Assembly: GCF_954871325.1 (NCBI RefSeq)
Contig: NC_088775.1
Span: 48,833,561-48,897,560 of the forward strand
From: Gordionus sp. m RMFG-2023
Lineage: Eukaryota > Nematomorpha > Gordioida > Chordodea > Parachordodidae
Length of the DNA stretch: 64,000 bases
Reading direction: 5' to 3'
The notes beneath the pieces were generated by a model that saw only the letters and a program-made list of their open reading frames with translations, was not told the origin of the DNA and did not search any database. This document shows positions 21,375 to 31,289 of this stretch, piece after piece. Every line of letters starts with the position of its first letter. Position 1 is the stretch's first letter. The translations under genes and the position numbers were made by a program.

Positions 21375-21784
21375 AGCTAATATACTTGCTTATTAAATGA
21401 TAATACTCGCCGAAAAATATGATAAAATACGAATTAATGAATTTTTTGAATATACCAGGTCGAATATATTTTTTATAAATTCCGAGCCGGGCATATAAAA
21501 ATTTTTTTTAAATCTAGGCCGGGCCGGGCCCCAAAAATTTTTTTAAATATTCAGGCCGGGCCTTAAATTTTTAAACCCGGGCCGGGCCGTAAAAAATTTT
21601 TGGAAAAAAAATCCGGGCTGGGCCGAAAATTTTTTAATCTGGGCCGGGCCGTACAAATGGTACCTCTGCAGGTCTCTGATATATAGTTTCAAAATTTAAA
21701 TAAATAAATATTATTTTTTTTGTATTAATATAACAAAACAAATATATTTAATATTAGGATTATTTTTTGAACAAAATTTTTTTG

Positions 21785-21937
21785 TATATACCAGGTCAAA
21801 TATAAAAAATTACGAGCCGGGCCCCAAAAAAAATTTTTTAACGGGTCGGGCCTAAAATTTGAATATCCGGGCCGGGCCGGGCAGAATTTTTTTTAATCCG
21901 GGCCGGGCCGTGCAAATGGTACCTCTGCAGGTCTCTG
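21785..21937. mobile_element. Solo right end of the CAGAGACC hAT family
   Basis: Repeats the right-terminal organisation seen at 15046-15234 and 21480-21678: a caggtc(g/a)aatata segment, three GC-rich blocks and the terminus GGTACCTCTGCAGGTCTCTG. No left end of its own is visible nearby, so it is either a truncated copy or the true partner of the left end at 17851. Confidence 0.7.
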
Positions 21938-22021
21938 ATTTTTATAAATAAATTCGAAATCCATTTTTTTTAATAATAATAATTAATTAGTAAACATTCT
22001 GTTATATTGTTATTTTTTTGA

Positions 22022-22165
22022 GCATTCTCTTCAGAATCTCTTTTTAATGAAGCTGGTGATATTGACAATTACCATCGCCGGCTGACCTCTGATAAATTTG
22101 AAATTTTGGTATTTCTAAAAAGAAATCTTCGATATATTAATATTAAATATTATTTTAATTATTTA
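22022..22165 (+). pseudogene. C-terminal remnant of hAT transposase
   Basis: The frame reads AFSSESLFNEAGDIDNYHRR followed by LTSDKFEILVFLKRNL, matching the hAT dimerisation domain (SSESLFSxAG...R..L.....E.L.FLK.N). It lies near the right end of the AGGGATGTACCG element, where the C-terminus of its transposase would be. Upstream coding sequence has been lost or displaced by insertions. Confidence 0.65.
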
Positions 22166-22473
22166 TTTCAAATTTAGATTAATGTTATATAAAAGTGATT
22201 TAACAATAAAAATATTTTATATACATTTAGAATTGCAATTAAATTGAATATAAAATATAGCTGATCATTATAATATATTCAAATGACAAGTTATGGTAGA
22301 GTTAAATTATAGATGTTATACCAATAAAAAGTATATTAAAAATTAAAACCATTGGTATCTTTACAGAATACAAATTTAGATATGATATCGGATCGGTAAT
22401 GGGCCGATATCAATTCAATATCGAGAATATCGGATCGGATCGGCCTCCAAAAAAAGGTATCGGTACACCCCTA

Positions 22474-22801
22474 ATTTTTTTAATAAATTATTTTAACCAA
22501 AATAAACATAAACTTTACAAAATAAAATCATGTGTTATAGTCTTTAGTCTAATGCAATATTGATTTCGAATTCTTTATTTATTTAGACATCTATTTTATG
22601 AGTGTGCCAACTATCACATATTGATGTCAAATTTCAAATTCTCTAAAAAAATATAGTTTTTTAAAAAACTAACTATTTCAAATAGCCTATATTTTAGGAT
22701 TCAGAAGATATTTTATTTATTCAGATTAGTCTAATAATATTGAATTAATTTAGATTAGAATGAAAAGTGTCACATCACAACCAACCCTAATCTCCCCTAT
22801 T
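22474..22801. mobile_element. Possible right end of the interrupted pogo-like copy
   Basis: The text ACCCTAATCTCCCCTATTG at 22785-22803 resembles the pogo right end TACCCCGGTCTCCCCTATTTG at 8870-8890, with loss of the CpG-containing bases. Together with the PHD remnant at 17290-17510 this suggests a pogo copy split by the hAT at 17694-22473. The intervening sequence is too drifted to confirm by eye. Confidence 0.35.
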
Positions 22802-22944
22802 GTTTATTCATAGAGTATTTTTTTCATGTACCTTTTTAAATAGAAGACATGTCTGATGATTTTACAGAAATAAAAATTTAGGAGGGGGTTTTATCAATTT
22901 TTTTAAAAAGCAAATTTTTGTTTAAAATTTTACTTAATCCTACA

Positions 22945-23015
22945 TCGCAAAAGGGGGGGGGGTTCAAACTCAAGCCCACTTGTCTATACAACAGATGTTT
23001 TAGTAATCATCTCAA
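22945..23015 (-). tRNA. Degenerate tRNA-like sequence
   Basis: On the minus strand, TTGAGTTTGAACCCC resembles a B box, preceded by ATGATTACTAAAACATCTG in the place of an A box and D-arm, and TTGTATA as a possible anticodon loop. No acceptor stem pairing is seen, and a run of G/C follows. It is most likely a SINE head or a decayed tRNA. Confidence 0.3.
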
Positions 23016-23469
23016 TTCTTCACTTATTTAATAAATTCTAATAAATAAAATTGAAGAGCATATTGGATAAAAATTCAGTGTTTAATATGTTTTACTTCCA
23101 TTTTAATTTTATCAAATAATTTGTATATTTTTGAGTAAAAATTTTATGCTATCATTAAAAAGTAGTATTGTGAATAACCTCAAAATTTTTAACTAATCTT
23201 TAATTTATCTTAAATTTAATTCAAAACTTTAAAATTGTTTTTCTAAATAACAATCTTACACATGGAGCACCCCATTCATTCATTAAAATGCAATGCTTTG
23301 TTGAATACAAATTAGGGATGAAGAATATTTATTTTGTTTTTTTTTAAATAATTTTATTGCTACAATTTTTTATTTTTGCAATCATTTGAATAAAATTTCA
23401 AAATACAATAACTTTAACAATAAAAATAATAGAATATCATTTACTAACATTTTTCATTGAAATATAAAT

Positions 23470-23990
23470 TGGTTTTATTGAATTTTGTAAACAAGATGGT
23501 GTCCTAGTTTTTGTTTAATTTATTCCTAGTTGTCGTATAATTTATAAAAGTTATAATATTTTTTTTTAGAATTTAAACAAAATATTATGATAAATAAGAA
23601 ATATGTATTATTAGATATTATTGTATATTTTTGTGAATAATCATTATCTGATTTATAATATTTTTCTGGAAATTTTTTGCTTTTGATGATTATTGTAATT
23701 TTTATAAATTATTGGATTGATTTCAAAAATAAAAACGATAAAATATATTTGACAGTTTAAAAAGTGCTATTCAGTTAATTAATATTGATTATTTAGTTGA
23801 AGAAAAATTAATATCTCCTCTTAACTTAATAATAAATATTAATTAATTTAATCACAAACATTCTAAGTAAGCATTATTGTTGACTGGCGTTTAAATATAT
23901 TTAAAAAAATATTATAATTTTTATAAATTAAACAAAAACTAAAACATGCCACCCCTTTATGGGCACGTGACATTCCCTATTAAAAAATTT
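23470..23990. repeat. Inverted-repeat element flanking the left duplication arm
   Basis: Text gtttttgtttaatttattcc near 23506 and its inverse ataaattaaacaaaaactaa near 23925 form the arms of a roughly 450-bp element without coding capacity. A rearranged relative is at 37100-37500: its first 110 bp are the inverse of 23880-23990, the next part runs in the same direction as 23570-23815, and the last 55 bp are inverse of 23816-23870. Confidence 0.6.
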
Positions 23991-24069
23991 TACAATAATA
24001 TAATATCTATATAACTATAAATGTTATTGATTATATTTTAGAAATTTTAAAATATAATATACTAGTTTT

Positions 24070-25587
24070 CAGAGTTGGGCAGGTCCTCCAGATACAGATT
24101 CTTTGTGAAAAAATGAATCTTAGATACAGATACTAGTATCTTTTTTAATATATCAAAGAATACAAGATAAAAGATACTTGTATCTTTTACCTAATTAGAG
24201 TATCTTATACAAGATACTTTTAAATTATCATTATCAATTAAAATAGAATATTTTATAAAATACCGTTTTTATTATTTATTTGTGAAGAACATAACATACA
24301 CATATAATAAGAATTAATGTTTACAAGAATTAATAAAATATTTAATGATGAGTTAATTATAATAATCAGGCATTTTAATATTAGTAATAGCCCATTCTTG
24401 GTATAGATAGTGAAGGGAGACTGGTATTTTTATTGGGAGTTGAAATATTAATTTGCAAAATAGTATTTAAAATAGATTCATTATTATAAAAAATAATCAA
24501 ATTTTTCAAATAATTTATCAATAGTCCTTTGTCATTTCGGCTTAATATTGTGCCAAAACTAAATAACCTTTCAATTGGAGCTGATATAGGTATTGCAGTA
24601 TTATATTAATAAAAAATTCCTTAATGAAAGGATAATAATTAGGTATTTATAATTACATCATTTTCTTTATTAGATGTTAAATCTATAGGTGTTATAGTTT
24701 AAGCTTGATTATATACCTAATGCTATATTTAGGGCTTCTTTTATTAATATATTTTGAAAGCATTCTTTTTTTTCATCTGACTCAATCCATAAGTTCTTAA
24801 AATATGGTTTGATATTGATGTCAAAAAAGCCTCATTATATTTTAATCATAGGAATTTCTTTTTTAATTTTTTGCTCATACCATCTTGGACAGCAACTTGA
24901 ATTTAAAGATAACCTATGCTCCTTTTAACCACACATAAATATTATACTTTAATATGTTAAACAAAATTTGTGTTTAAATTAATCACTTTTTGTATAAAAA
25001 GGTTTTACATCAGCCTGTTTATTGTCTTTTTTAACTTTTATTTTTAAAAATTTTCATATAATTAAGATTGGTATTTGATTCAGGGGAACTTATTTTTATA
25101 ATTTAAATTTCACTACCTTCTTCTTCAATACCATGAGTGTTAATCATCCTACAAATTAAAAAATATTAATTTAAATCGGTAATGATATTTTATCGAATAA
25201 CATTTACATATAAAATATAAGCTTAACTTATTTAGTTTTGGTGTTGTTATTTTTTATATCTACATGAGTTGTAAATTTTCCAGCTAATTTTGATTGTCAT
25301 CATATTTAAAATATTGCGGAAAAAAAATAAGGAAATTAATACAAGATTCTTGAAGAAAATAAAATATAAACTGATATGTAAAATTTTAAACATGAATATT
25401 AAAAAAAATCTGTTGTATCTGTATCTTTTGTCAAGAAAATGAAAAAGATACAAGATTCTTTCAGAATAAGGGATCTTAGATATAGATACTAGTTAGTATC
25501 TTATTAAAAATGTCAAAAAGATACTGAGTACAAAGATACAAAAGGATCTTGTATCATAGATACAAGTATTCGCGGTGCCCAACTCTG
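24070..25587 (-). mobile_element. hAT transposon with CAGAGTTGGGCA ends
   Basis: Ends CAGAGTTGGGCA at 24070 and TGCCCAACTCTG ending at 25587. Flanking octamers CTAGTTTT and TTAATTTT agree at 6 of 8 positions, and the right arm of the inverted duplication keeps the empty site (ctagttttatta read inverted near 37030). Subterminal regions are rich in GATACAAGAT/AGTATCTT motifs. At 1.5 kb with only a broken transposase it is a non-autonomous, fairly old copy. Confidence 0.85.
24470..24850 (-). pseudogene. Broken hAT transposase, C-terminal part
   Basis: On the minus strand, NLWIESDEKKECFQNILIKE near 24770-24800 is followed, after breaks, by IPISAPIERLFSFGTILSRN near 24535-24590, the hAT C-terminal dimerisation motif (usual SAPIERxFS.GG). 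The catalytic region is not recognisable, so it cannot act. Confidence 0.6.
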
Positions 25588-25599
25588 TTAATTTTAATA

Positions 25600-26110
25600 T
25601 TATTCACCTCTTAACATCAAATTTACCCATGCGAGTATTTGATTTTCTAAAGGTGTTATATAATTATTATTTATATTTTCTTGGTCCATAGCTTGATTTG
25701 AACCTGATGTATTTGTATCGGACACATATGCCATCCTATCTTGACTGATCAAGGGTTTGATTTTTTCCATCAATTTGTCATTGGTAGGATTCATATCAGT
25801 TGTTATTCCATTAAAAAAAAATTTATCAACATGTTTTGACCTTATATTCTTTCCACGGTTTATCATTGTAAGCCATTTGTCTTGTAATATTTTGTTAAAT
25901 TTTTGGGTCTTGGGTTTTGATTGTATCATACTTGTACATGCATTTGAAACATCTTTTTTATACAAGTGGCAAACATTTCTTTCATCAATATATCTGGAGG
26001 ATATTAAGCTTCTAGTTGCATACAGACATTCTTCGAAATAAGGGTGATCTGGATATAGTGGATCTTCATATTGAGGATTGGGATTGGGTTTCCAGTAATT
26101 TAATTTAAGG
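25600..26110 (-). pseudogene. Unidentified ORF in the left duplication arm
   Basis: A 121-codon frame at 25600-25965 (MYKKDVSNACTSMIQSKPKT at its start, with the acidic tail PLENQILAWVNLMLRGE) extends upstream in a compatible frame as NPQYEDPLYPDHPYFEECLY near 26040-26090. I do not recognise the protein. The right arm at 36530-37015 carries a related, more damaged version (YEDPLYPDHPY, ITYVSDTNASGSNKAMDQDS). The presence of two related copies and a well-preserved reading frame suggest a real coding origin, possibly part of a mobile element lost around it. No domain can be named. Confidence 0.4.
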
Positions 26111-27056
26111 TAAAATCTTATATATTATTTTTATTCAACTTTATATTTAAAATTTATAATAAATTTTATAATTATTTTAGGATTAATTTTATAAATTAAA
26201 CATTAATAAAAATTTTAAAATTTAAATGATGAAATAAAAAAATTTTTTTTAAATATTTTAGATTTAATTTATCCCTTATAACAACAATTATATATATGGG
26301 CCATTCCATGTCAAATCGATCAAAAAAGGCCCATTTTCGACCGACCCCTATTAAAATTGTTAAAAATTTCTGGAATTATTTAGAAGGGGAAATAAAAGAT
26401 AAAGCCGTTTATTTTAGCTCGCTAGCACACCTAGTTCTTGAGATATAGGGGCTTATAGGTACAAAAAAGAGCCAATTTGGAATCTGTAAAAATTTTAAAA
26501 TGCTTATATCTCAAGAACTATTTATAGTAAAAAGATTTATAATATATCATATTGTAGGTAAAAAAAATCTCTAAAAGGCTATCAAAAAATAATAAAAATT
26601 GGCGCCAATTTGAATCTTTAACTTCCGGTTTATCTATAATGCTTTACCTGTATTTTTAAGCAAAAAAGGGAGTTTGTTTTTGAAATTTTTTTATTGCTTT
26701 TTATTTAGACACCTTTTATAAATATATATACGATGTCAAAACTTTGGCGACGCTATCGACTTCAAAATTTTAAAAAAATAATAGATGGCGCTTTATGAAA
26801 TTACGGATTTTTGTTAAAATTTTGCTGCAAACTTATCAATAAACGGATATTTTCACTTTTATACTAAAAATATTTTAAATTACTATTAAATATACTAAAT
26901 AAATTGAGTGGCAGTGTGGGTAAATGCCCATTAGACACTTAATAATGTAATATATTTCCAATAATAAAATCTTTAGTATAATTTTTTTATTATTCATTCA
27001 TATTAATAATATAGAAATATAGAAATAGAGATAGACAATCATTTTCATTCCATAAT

Positions 27057-28187
27057 TTAAAATTTGTGAAATGTTATATTTAACATTTGCGATTCTGTTG
27101 AATTAGAATAAAATTTTGTTTCAATTTTATCCTGAGAAATTGGATAAAAAGCATGAAATTTTTGCGTCCCTGGTATAGTACGGGCTTTGTCGAATCTCTC
27201 TTTTAAAATTATTTGTTCTTTCTCATATTCATCTTCCATAATATAGGAGAACTTTATTCCTTAATAAAAAAATTATAATATATATATTAATAAATTATAA
27301 ATCATATACCTTTTATATTTTCCTTACAATAGGCAAAAAACTCTTTAGGAGAAGTTAATTGTTGAAGTAGGTCTTTGTAAACTTGCTTTAGCCACTAAAC
27401 GCTTGACGGTACCTCCGACCCCGCCACAAGCTGATTTGCCATGAGATGTAGCCCATAAATGCCACTCAGCTTTTATCTCGAAATCATATTCATGGTGGCA
27501 AAGATTGATTAAATTTTTCCGATTTTTATATTGAGCTGCTGCTCCATCTGAAAAATAGAATAATTTTTTTGGCAGGCATTGAAATTTCTTTGTTAAGTAT
27601 TGAACTAAATATTTTTGGAATATATGAACCGCAATTGTATTATGAACGAGAGATTCAGATATTATTACGAAACTTAAATGATTTAAATTATTAAGTGACT
27701 TGTAATAAATGACAAAAGGATGAATGGTAACTTGAGATTTATTCCAGTGAAACCCCTGTACTTCATCTTGAACCACAAAGGCATAATTATCAGCAAAATC
27801 TGTCTGCACGATATATTCTCCTTCCTTTAAATTATTTTTAAGAGAATTCATGAATATTGTTTGCTGCTTTGTTATGAATGAGTGTAATAGTAAAATATTT
27901 AGCTTTTCGAAAAGCGTTTCTAAAAAATTAAAGGTTGATGAAGTGATAGTTAAAAGATCTGTACGATCTGTTGTTACCCATTGCTTGTAGGTAATATATT
28001 CGATATCAATTGAATATAATATTTCACTTATCATGGCCTTTAAATTAGAAGATCCAGGGCATTGAGCACAATCACCAAAAAAACATTTTGGTAATGCTGG
28101 ATTACAAATTATTTTTGGTAATATATCCTTATATGTAATCTTAATTATGTATAACAGCTGCATTAAAAAAGAATTTATATTAGACAT
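27057..28187 (-). pseudogene. Transposase of unassigned DDE-like family, left copy, 5'-truncated
   Basis: Minus-strand exons 27345-28187 (280 codons) and 27057-27239 (60 codons) with a short intron between. Blocks in order: ITYKDILPKIICNPALPKCF, CAQCPGSSNLKAMISEIL (a CxxC-like segment), TYKQWVTTDRTDLLTI, TDFADNYAFVVQDEVQGFHW, SESLVHNTIAVHIFQKYL, FYFSDGAAAQYKNRKNL, and ATSHGKSACGGVGGTVKRLV. DFADN and FSDGAAAQYKN look like acidic catalytic blocks of an RNase-H-like transposase; this is inference. The N-terminal CC/CxxC region present in the right copy is missing. Near the 3' end of the long exon the frame departs from the right copy, so the spliced product is disrupted. Confidence 0.65.
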
Positions 28188-28344
28188 ATTATCGATTATA
28201 TTTTACGATAATAATATTTTAAAAAATTAAAAGTTTAAAACAATCTCTCTTTCTGTTTAATATAATTTTTTTCCCGATCAGATTAATTTTAAACAAGCCA
28301 TATTCCAGGTTCAAATTAAATAAAATTTTATTCTATATAAAAGA

Positions 28345-30321
28345 TGGATATACCAAATATTAAAATATCAAGATGTTGTAACCCATTTAATTTACAAAAA
28401 CATGCATATTATCGCAAGAATCTAAGAAAGAATTAACCTTGGATGACCAAAAAAAATTTACCAATCAATTTAAATATGCTAATATGCTCTTCATGCCGAC
28501 AAAAATTAGCAAAGCTTCCTTATAATGACAATGATATTGATTCTCCTCCTCATATAGTTAATCAAGAGGCAATTGAAAACATTATATATCCCTACAATCA
28601 ATTGTGGAATCTCCCATTAAAATAAAACGCTTACGTGAAAAGAAATATCTAAAGAAAAAAATATCTAGCGTGAAAAAAGTTTTAGCGACTAAAATTTACC
28701 ATTATCTTCATCAAATGATGAAAAATTCGATGAAATTCTCGATACCTTAAAAATCAATTTCCCACAGCTTTCGATAACAAACAAATATAGATTATTAACA
28801 TTATTACCATCAAATTGGACAGTAAGAAGAATTATAGAAGAATTCAATATTTCATATCATAAGGCGATAAAATCTAAAGGTTTAATAAAAGAAAAGGGGT
28901 TTTTTTCAACACCTAATCCTAAACCGGAAAAACAATAGATGCCGCCACCGTTGATATTGTCAAATCTTTTTATAACAATGATCAATATAGTATCGATGCC
29001 TGGGAAAAGGGATTTTGTAACCATAATAAAGAACAGTGAAAAGATTCAAGTCCAAAAAAGATTAATTTTAATTAATTTACGAGAGCTATATCTTAAATTT
29101 AAAGATATTTATTCAAATATTAAAATTGGATTCTCTAAAATTTGTGATTTTCGTCCCGAGAATTGTGTATTTGTTGGCAGTAGTGGTACCCATTCAATGT
29201 GTTTGCTCCATTCAACAAAACACAAAATTAATGCTGTTAAGTTTGCCCAAAATTACTTTAAATGAAGATTTAATTAAGATTACATATAAGGATATATTAC
29301 CAAAAATAATTTGTAATCCAGCATTACCAAAATGTTTTTTTGGTGATTGTGCTCAATGCCCTGGATCTTCTAATTTAAAGGCCATGATAAGTGAAATATT
29401 ATATTCAATTGATATCGAATATATTACCTACAAGCAATGGGTAACAACAGATCGTACAGATCTTTTAACTATCACTTCATCAACCTTTAATTTTTTAGAA
29501 ACGCTTTTCGAAATGCTAAATATTTTACTATTACACTCATTCATAACAAAGCAGCAAACAATATTCATGAATTCTCTTAAAAATAATTTAAAGGAAGGAG
29601 AAGTGGTTCAAGATGAAGTACAGGGGTTTCACTGGAATAAATCTCAAGTTACCATTCATCCTTTTGTCATTTATTACAAGTCACTTAATAATTTAAATCA
29701 TTTACGTTTCGTAATAATATCTGAATCTCTCGTTCATAATACAATTGTGGTTCATATATTCCAAAAATATTTAGTTCAATACTTAACAAAGAAATTTCAA
29801 TGCCTGCCAAAAAAATTATTCTATTTTTCAGATGGAGCAGCAGCTCAATATAAAAATCGGAAAAATTTAATCAATCTTTGCCACCATGAATATGATTTCG
29901 AGATAAAAGCTGAGTGGCATTTCTGGGCTACATCTCATGGCAAATCAGCTTGTGGCGAGGTCGGATGAACCGTCAAGCGTTTAGTGGCTAGAGCAAGTTT
30001 ACAAAGACCTACTTCAGAACAAATAACTTCTAAAGAGTTTTTTGCCTATTGTAAGAAAAATATAAAAGGTATATGATTTATAATTTATTAATATATATAT
30101 TATAATTTTTTTATTAAGGAATAGAGTTCTCCTATATTATGGAAGATGAATATGAGAAAGAACAAATAATTTTAAAAGAGAGATTCGACAAAGCCCGTAC
30201 TATACCAGGGACGCAAAAATTTCATGCTTTTTATCCAATTTCTCAGGATAAAATTGAAACAAAATTTTATTCTAATTCAACAGAATCGCAAATATTAAAT
30301 ATAACATTTCACAAATTTTAA
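28345..30321 (+). pseudogene. Transposase of unassigned DDE-like family, right copy with N-terminus
   Basis: The start MDIPNIKISRCCNPFNLQKH at 28345 opens an N-terminal zinc-binding-like region (CC, then MLICSSCRQKLAKL near 28475). Then come TPNPKP (28912), MPGKRD (28996), QKRLILINLRELYLKFK (29056) and CAQCPGSSNLKAMISEI (29348). The YFSDGAAAQYKNRKNL block is at 29822. A 50-bp intron (30069-30118, GT...AG) joins KKNIKG to IEFSYIMEDEYEKE, and the last exon ends at 30321 with GTQKFHAFYPISQDKIET. Compared with the left copy, 39 bp encoding the TDFADNYAF block are deleted near 29602, removing a probable catalytic aspartate; several other stops and frame changes exist. It is therefore inactive. Confidence 0.65.
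30069..30118 (+). other. 50-bp intron in the transposase gene
   Basis: Begins GTATATGATT and ends TTTATTAAG. Joining the flanks restores an uninterrupted reading across N-I-K-G-I-E-F-S. The mirror-image copy in the left half has the same intron. Confidence 0.6.
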
Positions 30322-31289
30322 ATTATGGAATGAATATGATTGTCTATCTCTATTTCTATATTTCTATATTATTAATATGAATGAATAATAAAAAAATTAT
30401 ACGAAAGATTTTATTATTGGAAATATATTACATTATTAAGTGTCTAATGGACATTTACCCACACTGCCCCTCAATTTATATAGTATATTTAATAGAAATT
30501 TATAATATTTTTAGTATAAAAGTGAAAATATCCGTTTATTGATAAGTTTGCAGCAAAACTTTAACCAAAATCCGTAATTTCATAAAGCGCCATCTATTAT
30601 TTTTTTAAATTTTTGGAGTCGATAGCGTCGCCAAAGTTTTGACATCGTATATATATTTATAAAAGGTGTCTAAATAAAAAGCAATAAAAAAATTTCAAAA
30701 ACAAACTCCCTTTTTTGCTTAAAAATACAGGTAAAGCATTATACATAAACCGGAAGTTAAAGATTCAAATTGGCGCCAATTTTTATTATTTTTTGATAGC
30801 CTTTTAGAGATTTTTTTTACCTACAATATGATATATTATAAATCTTTTTACTATAAATAGTTCTTGAGATATAAGCTTTTTAAAAATTTTACAGATTCCA
30901 AAGTGGCTCTTTTTTGTACCTATGAGCCCCTATATCTCGAGAACCATGTGTGCTAGAGAGCTAAAATAAACGGCTTTCTTATTTATTTACCCTTCTAAAT
31001 AATTCCAGAAATTTTTAACAATTTTAAAAGGGGTCGGTCGAATCGTGATCGATTTGACGTGGAATGGCCCATATATGATAAATTTTTTGGACAGTTAATT
31101 ACAAATGACACATGGTCAAATATACAAATGAAAAAAATTTTTTATCGACACTATTTCAATATTTTTACCCTTAATAAGATAGAAACAAAAAATTATTCTT
31201 TTTATCACATATTAAAAAATTTGTTTTAATTTACATGGTTCAATAACAATGTCAAATGGTAAAGTCATTTATAATGTCCAACAATGGAT

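Larger units (their letters stand above)
17851..21678. mobile_element. Second copy of the CAGAGACCTGCAG hAT family
   Basis: Left end CAGAGACCTGCAAGC with GC-rich blocks at 17851-17955; right end GGTACCTCTGCAGGTCTCTG at 21659-21678 with matching blocks from 21480. Interior text at 20830-20930 (atagttatgattaatataat) matches 9560-9600 of the large copy. I found no transposase, so it is an internally deleted derivative. The flanking octamers do not match well, which may mean that one end belongs to another copy (see 21785-21937). Confidence 0.7.
17694..22473 (+). mobile_element. hAT transposon (AGGGATGTACCGATA ends), heavily interrupted
   Basis: The left end TAGGGATGTACCGATAT and the right end, inverted TAGGGGTGTACCGATA, are followed inward by further copies of ATCGGATCGG-type text. 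The flanking octamers are ATTTATTT (17686-17693) and ATTTTTTT (22474-22481), 7 of 8 identical. A C-terminal hAT transposase fragment lies at 22022-22165. Most of the 4.8 kb is made of later insertions: a CAGAGACC-family hAT, a piggyBac inside that, a small inverted-repeat element and a solo hAT end. Confidence 0.8.
26297..31076. mobile_element. Palindromic transposon: two head-to-head transposase copies between long inverted repeats
   Basis: The ends GGGCCATTCCATGTCAAATC (26297) and, inverted, GGGCCATTCCACGTCAAATC (ending 31076) are flanked on both sides by ATATAT. The two halves are inverted copies over about 1.8 kb each (26297-28145 and 29265-31076), including most of the transposase gene, so the element is a giant palindrome with a unique centre of about 1.1 kb. 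The right duplication arm near 36380 lacks the element, showing the unoccupied site. I cannot place the family in a named DNA-transposon superfamily from sequence alone; a 6-bp duplication is possible but ATATAT is weak evidence in this context. Confidence 0.8.
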
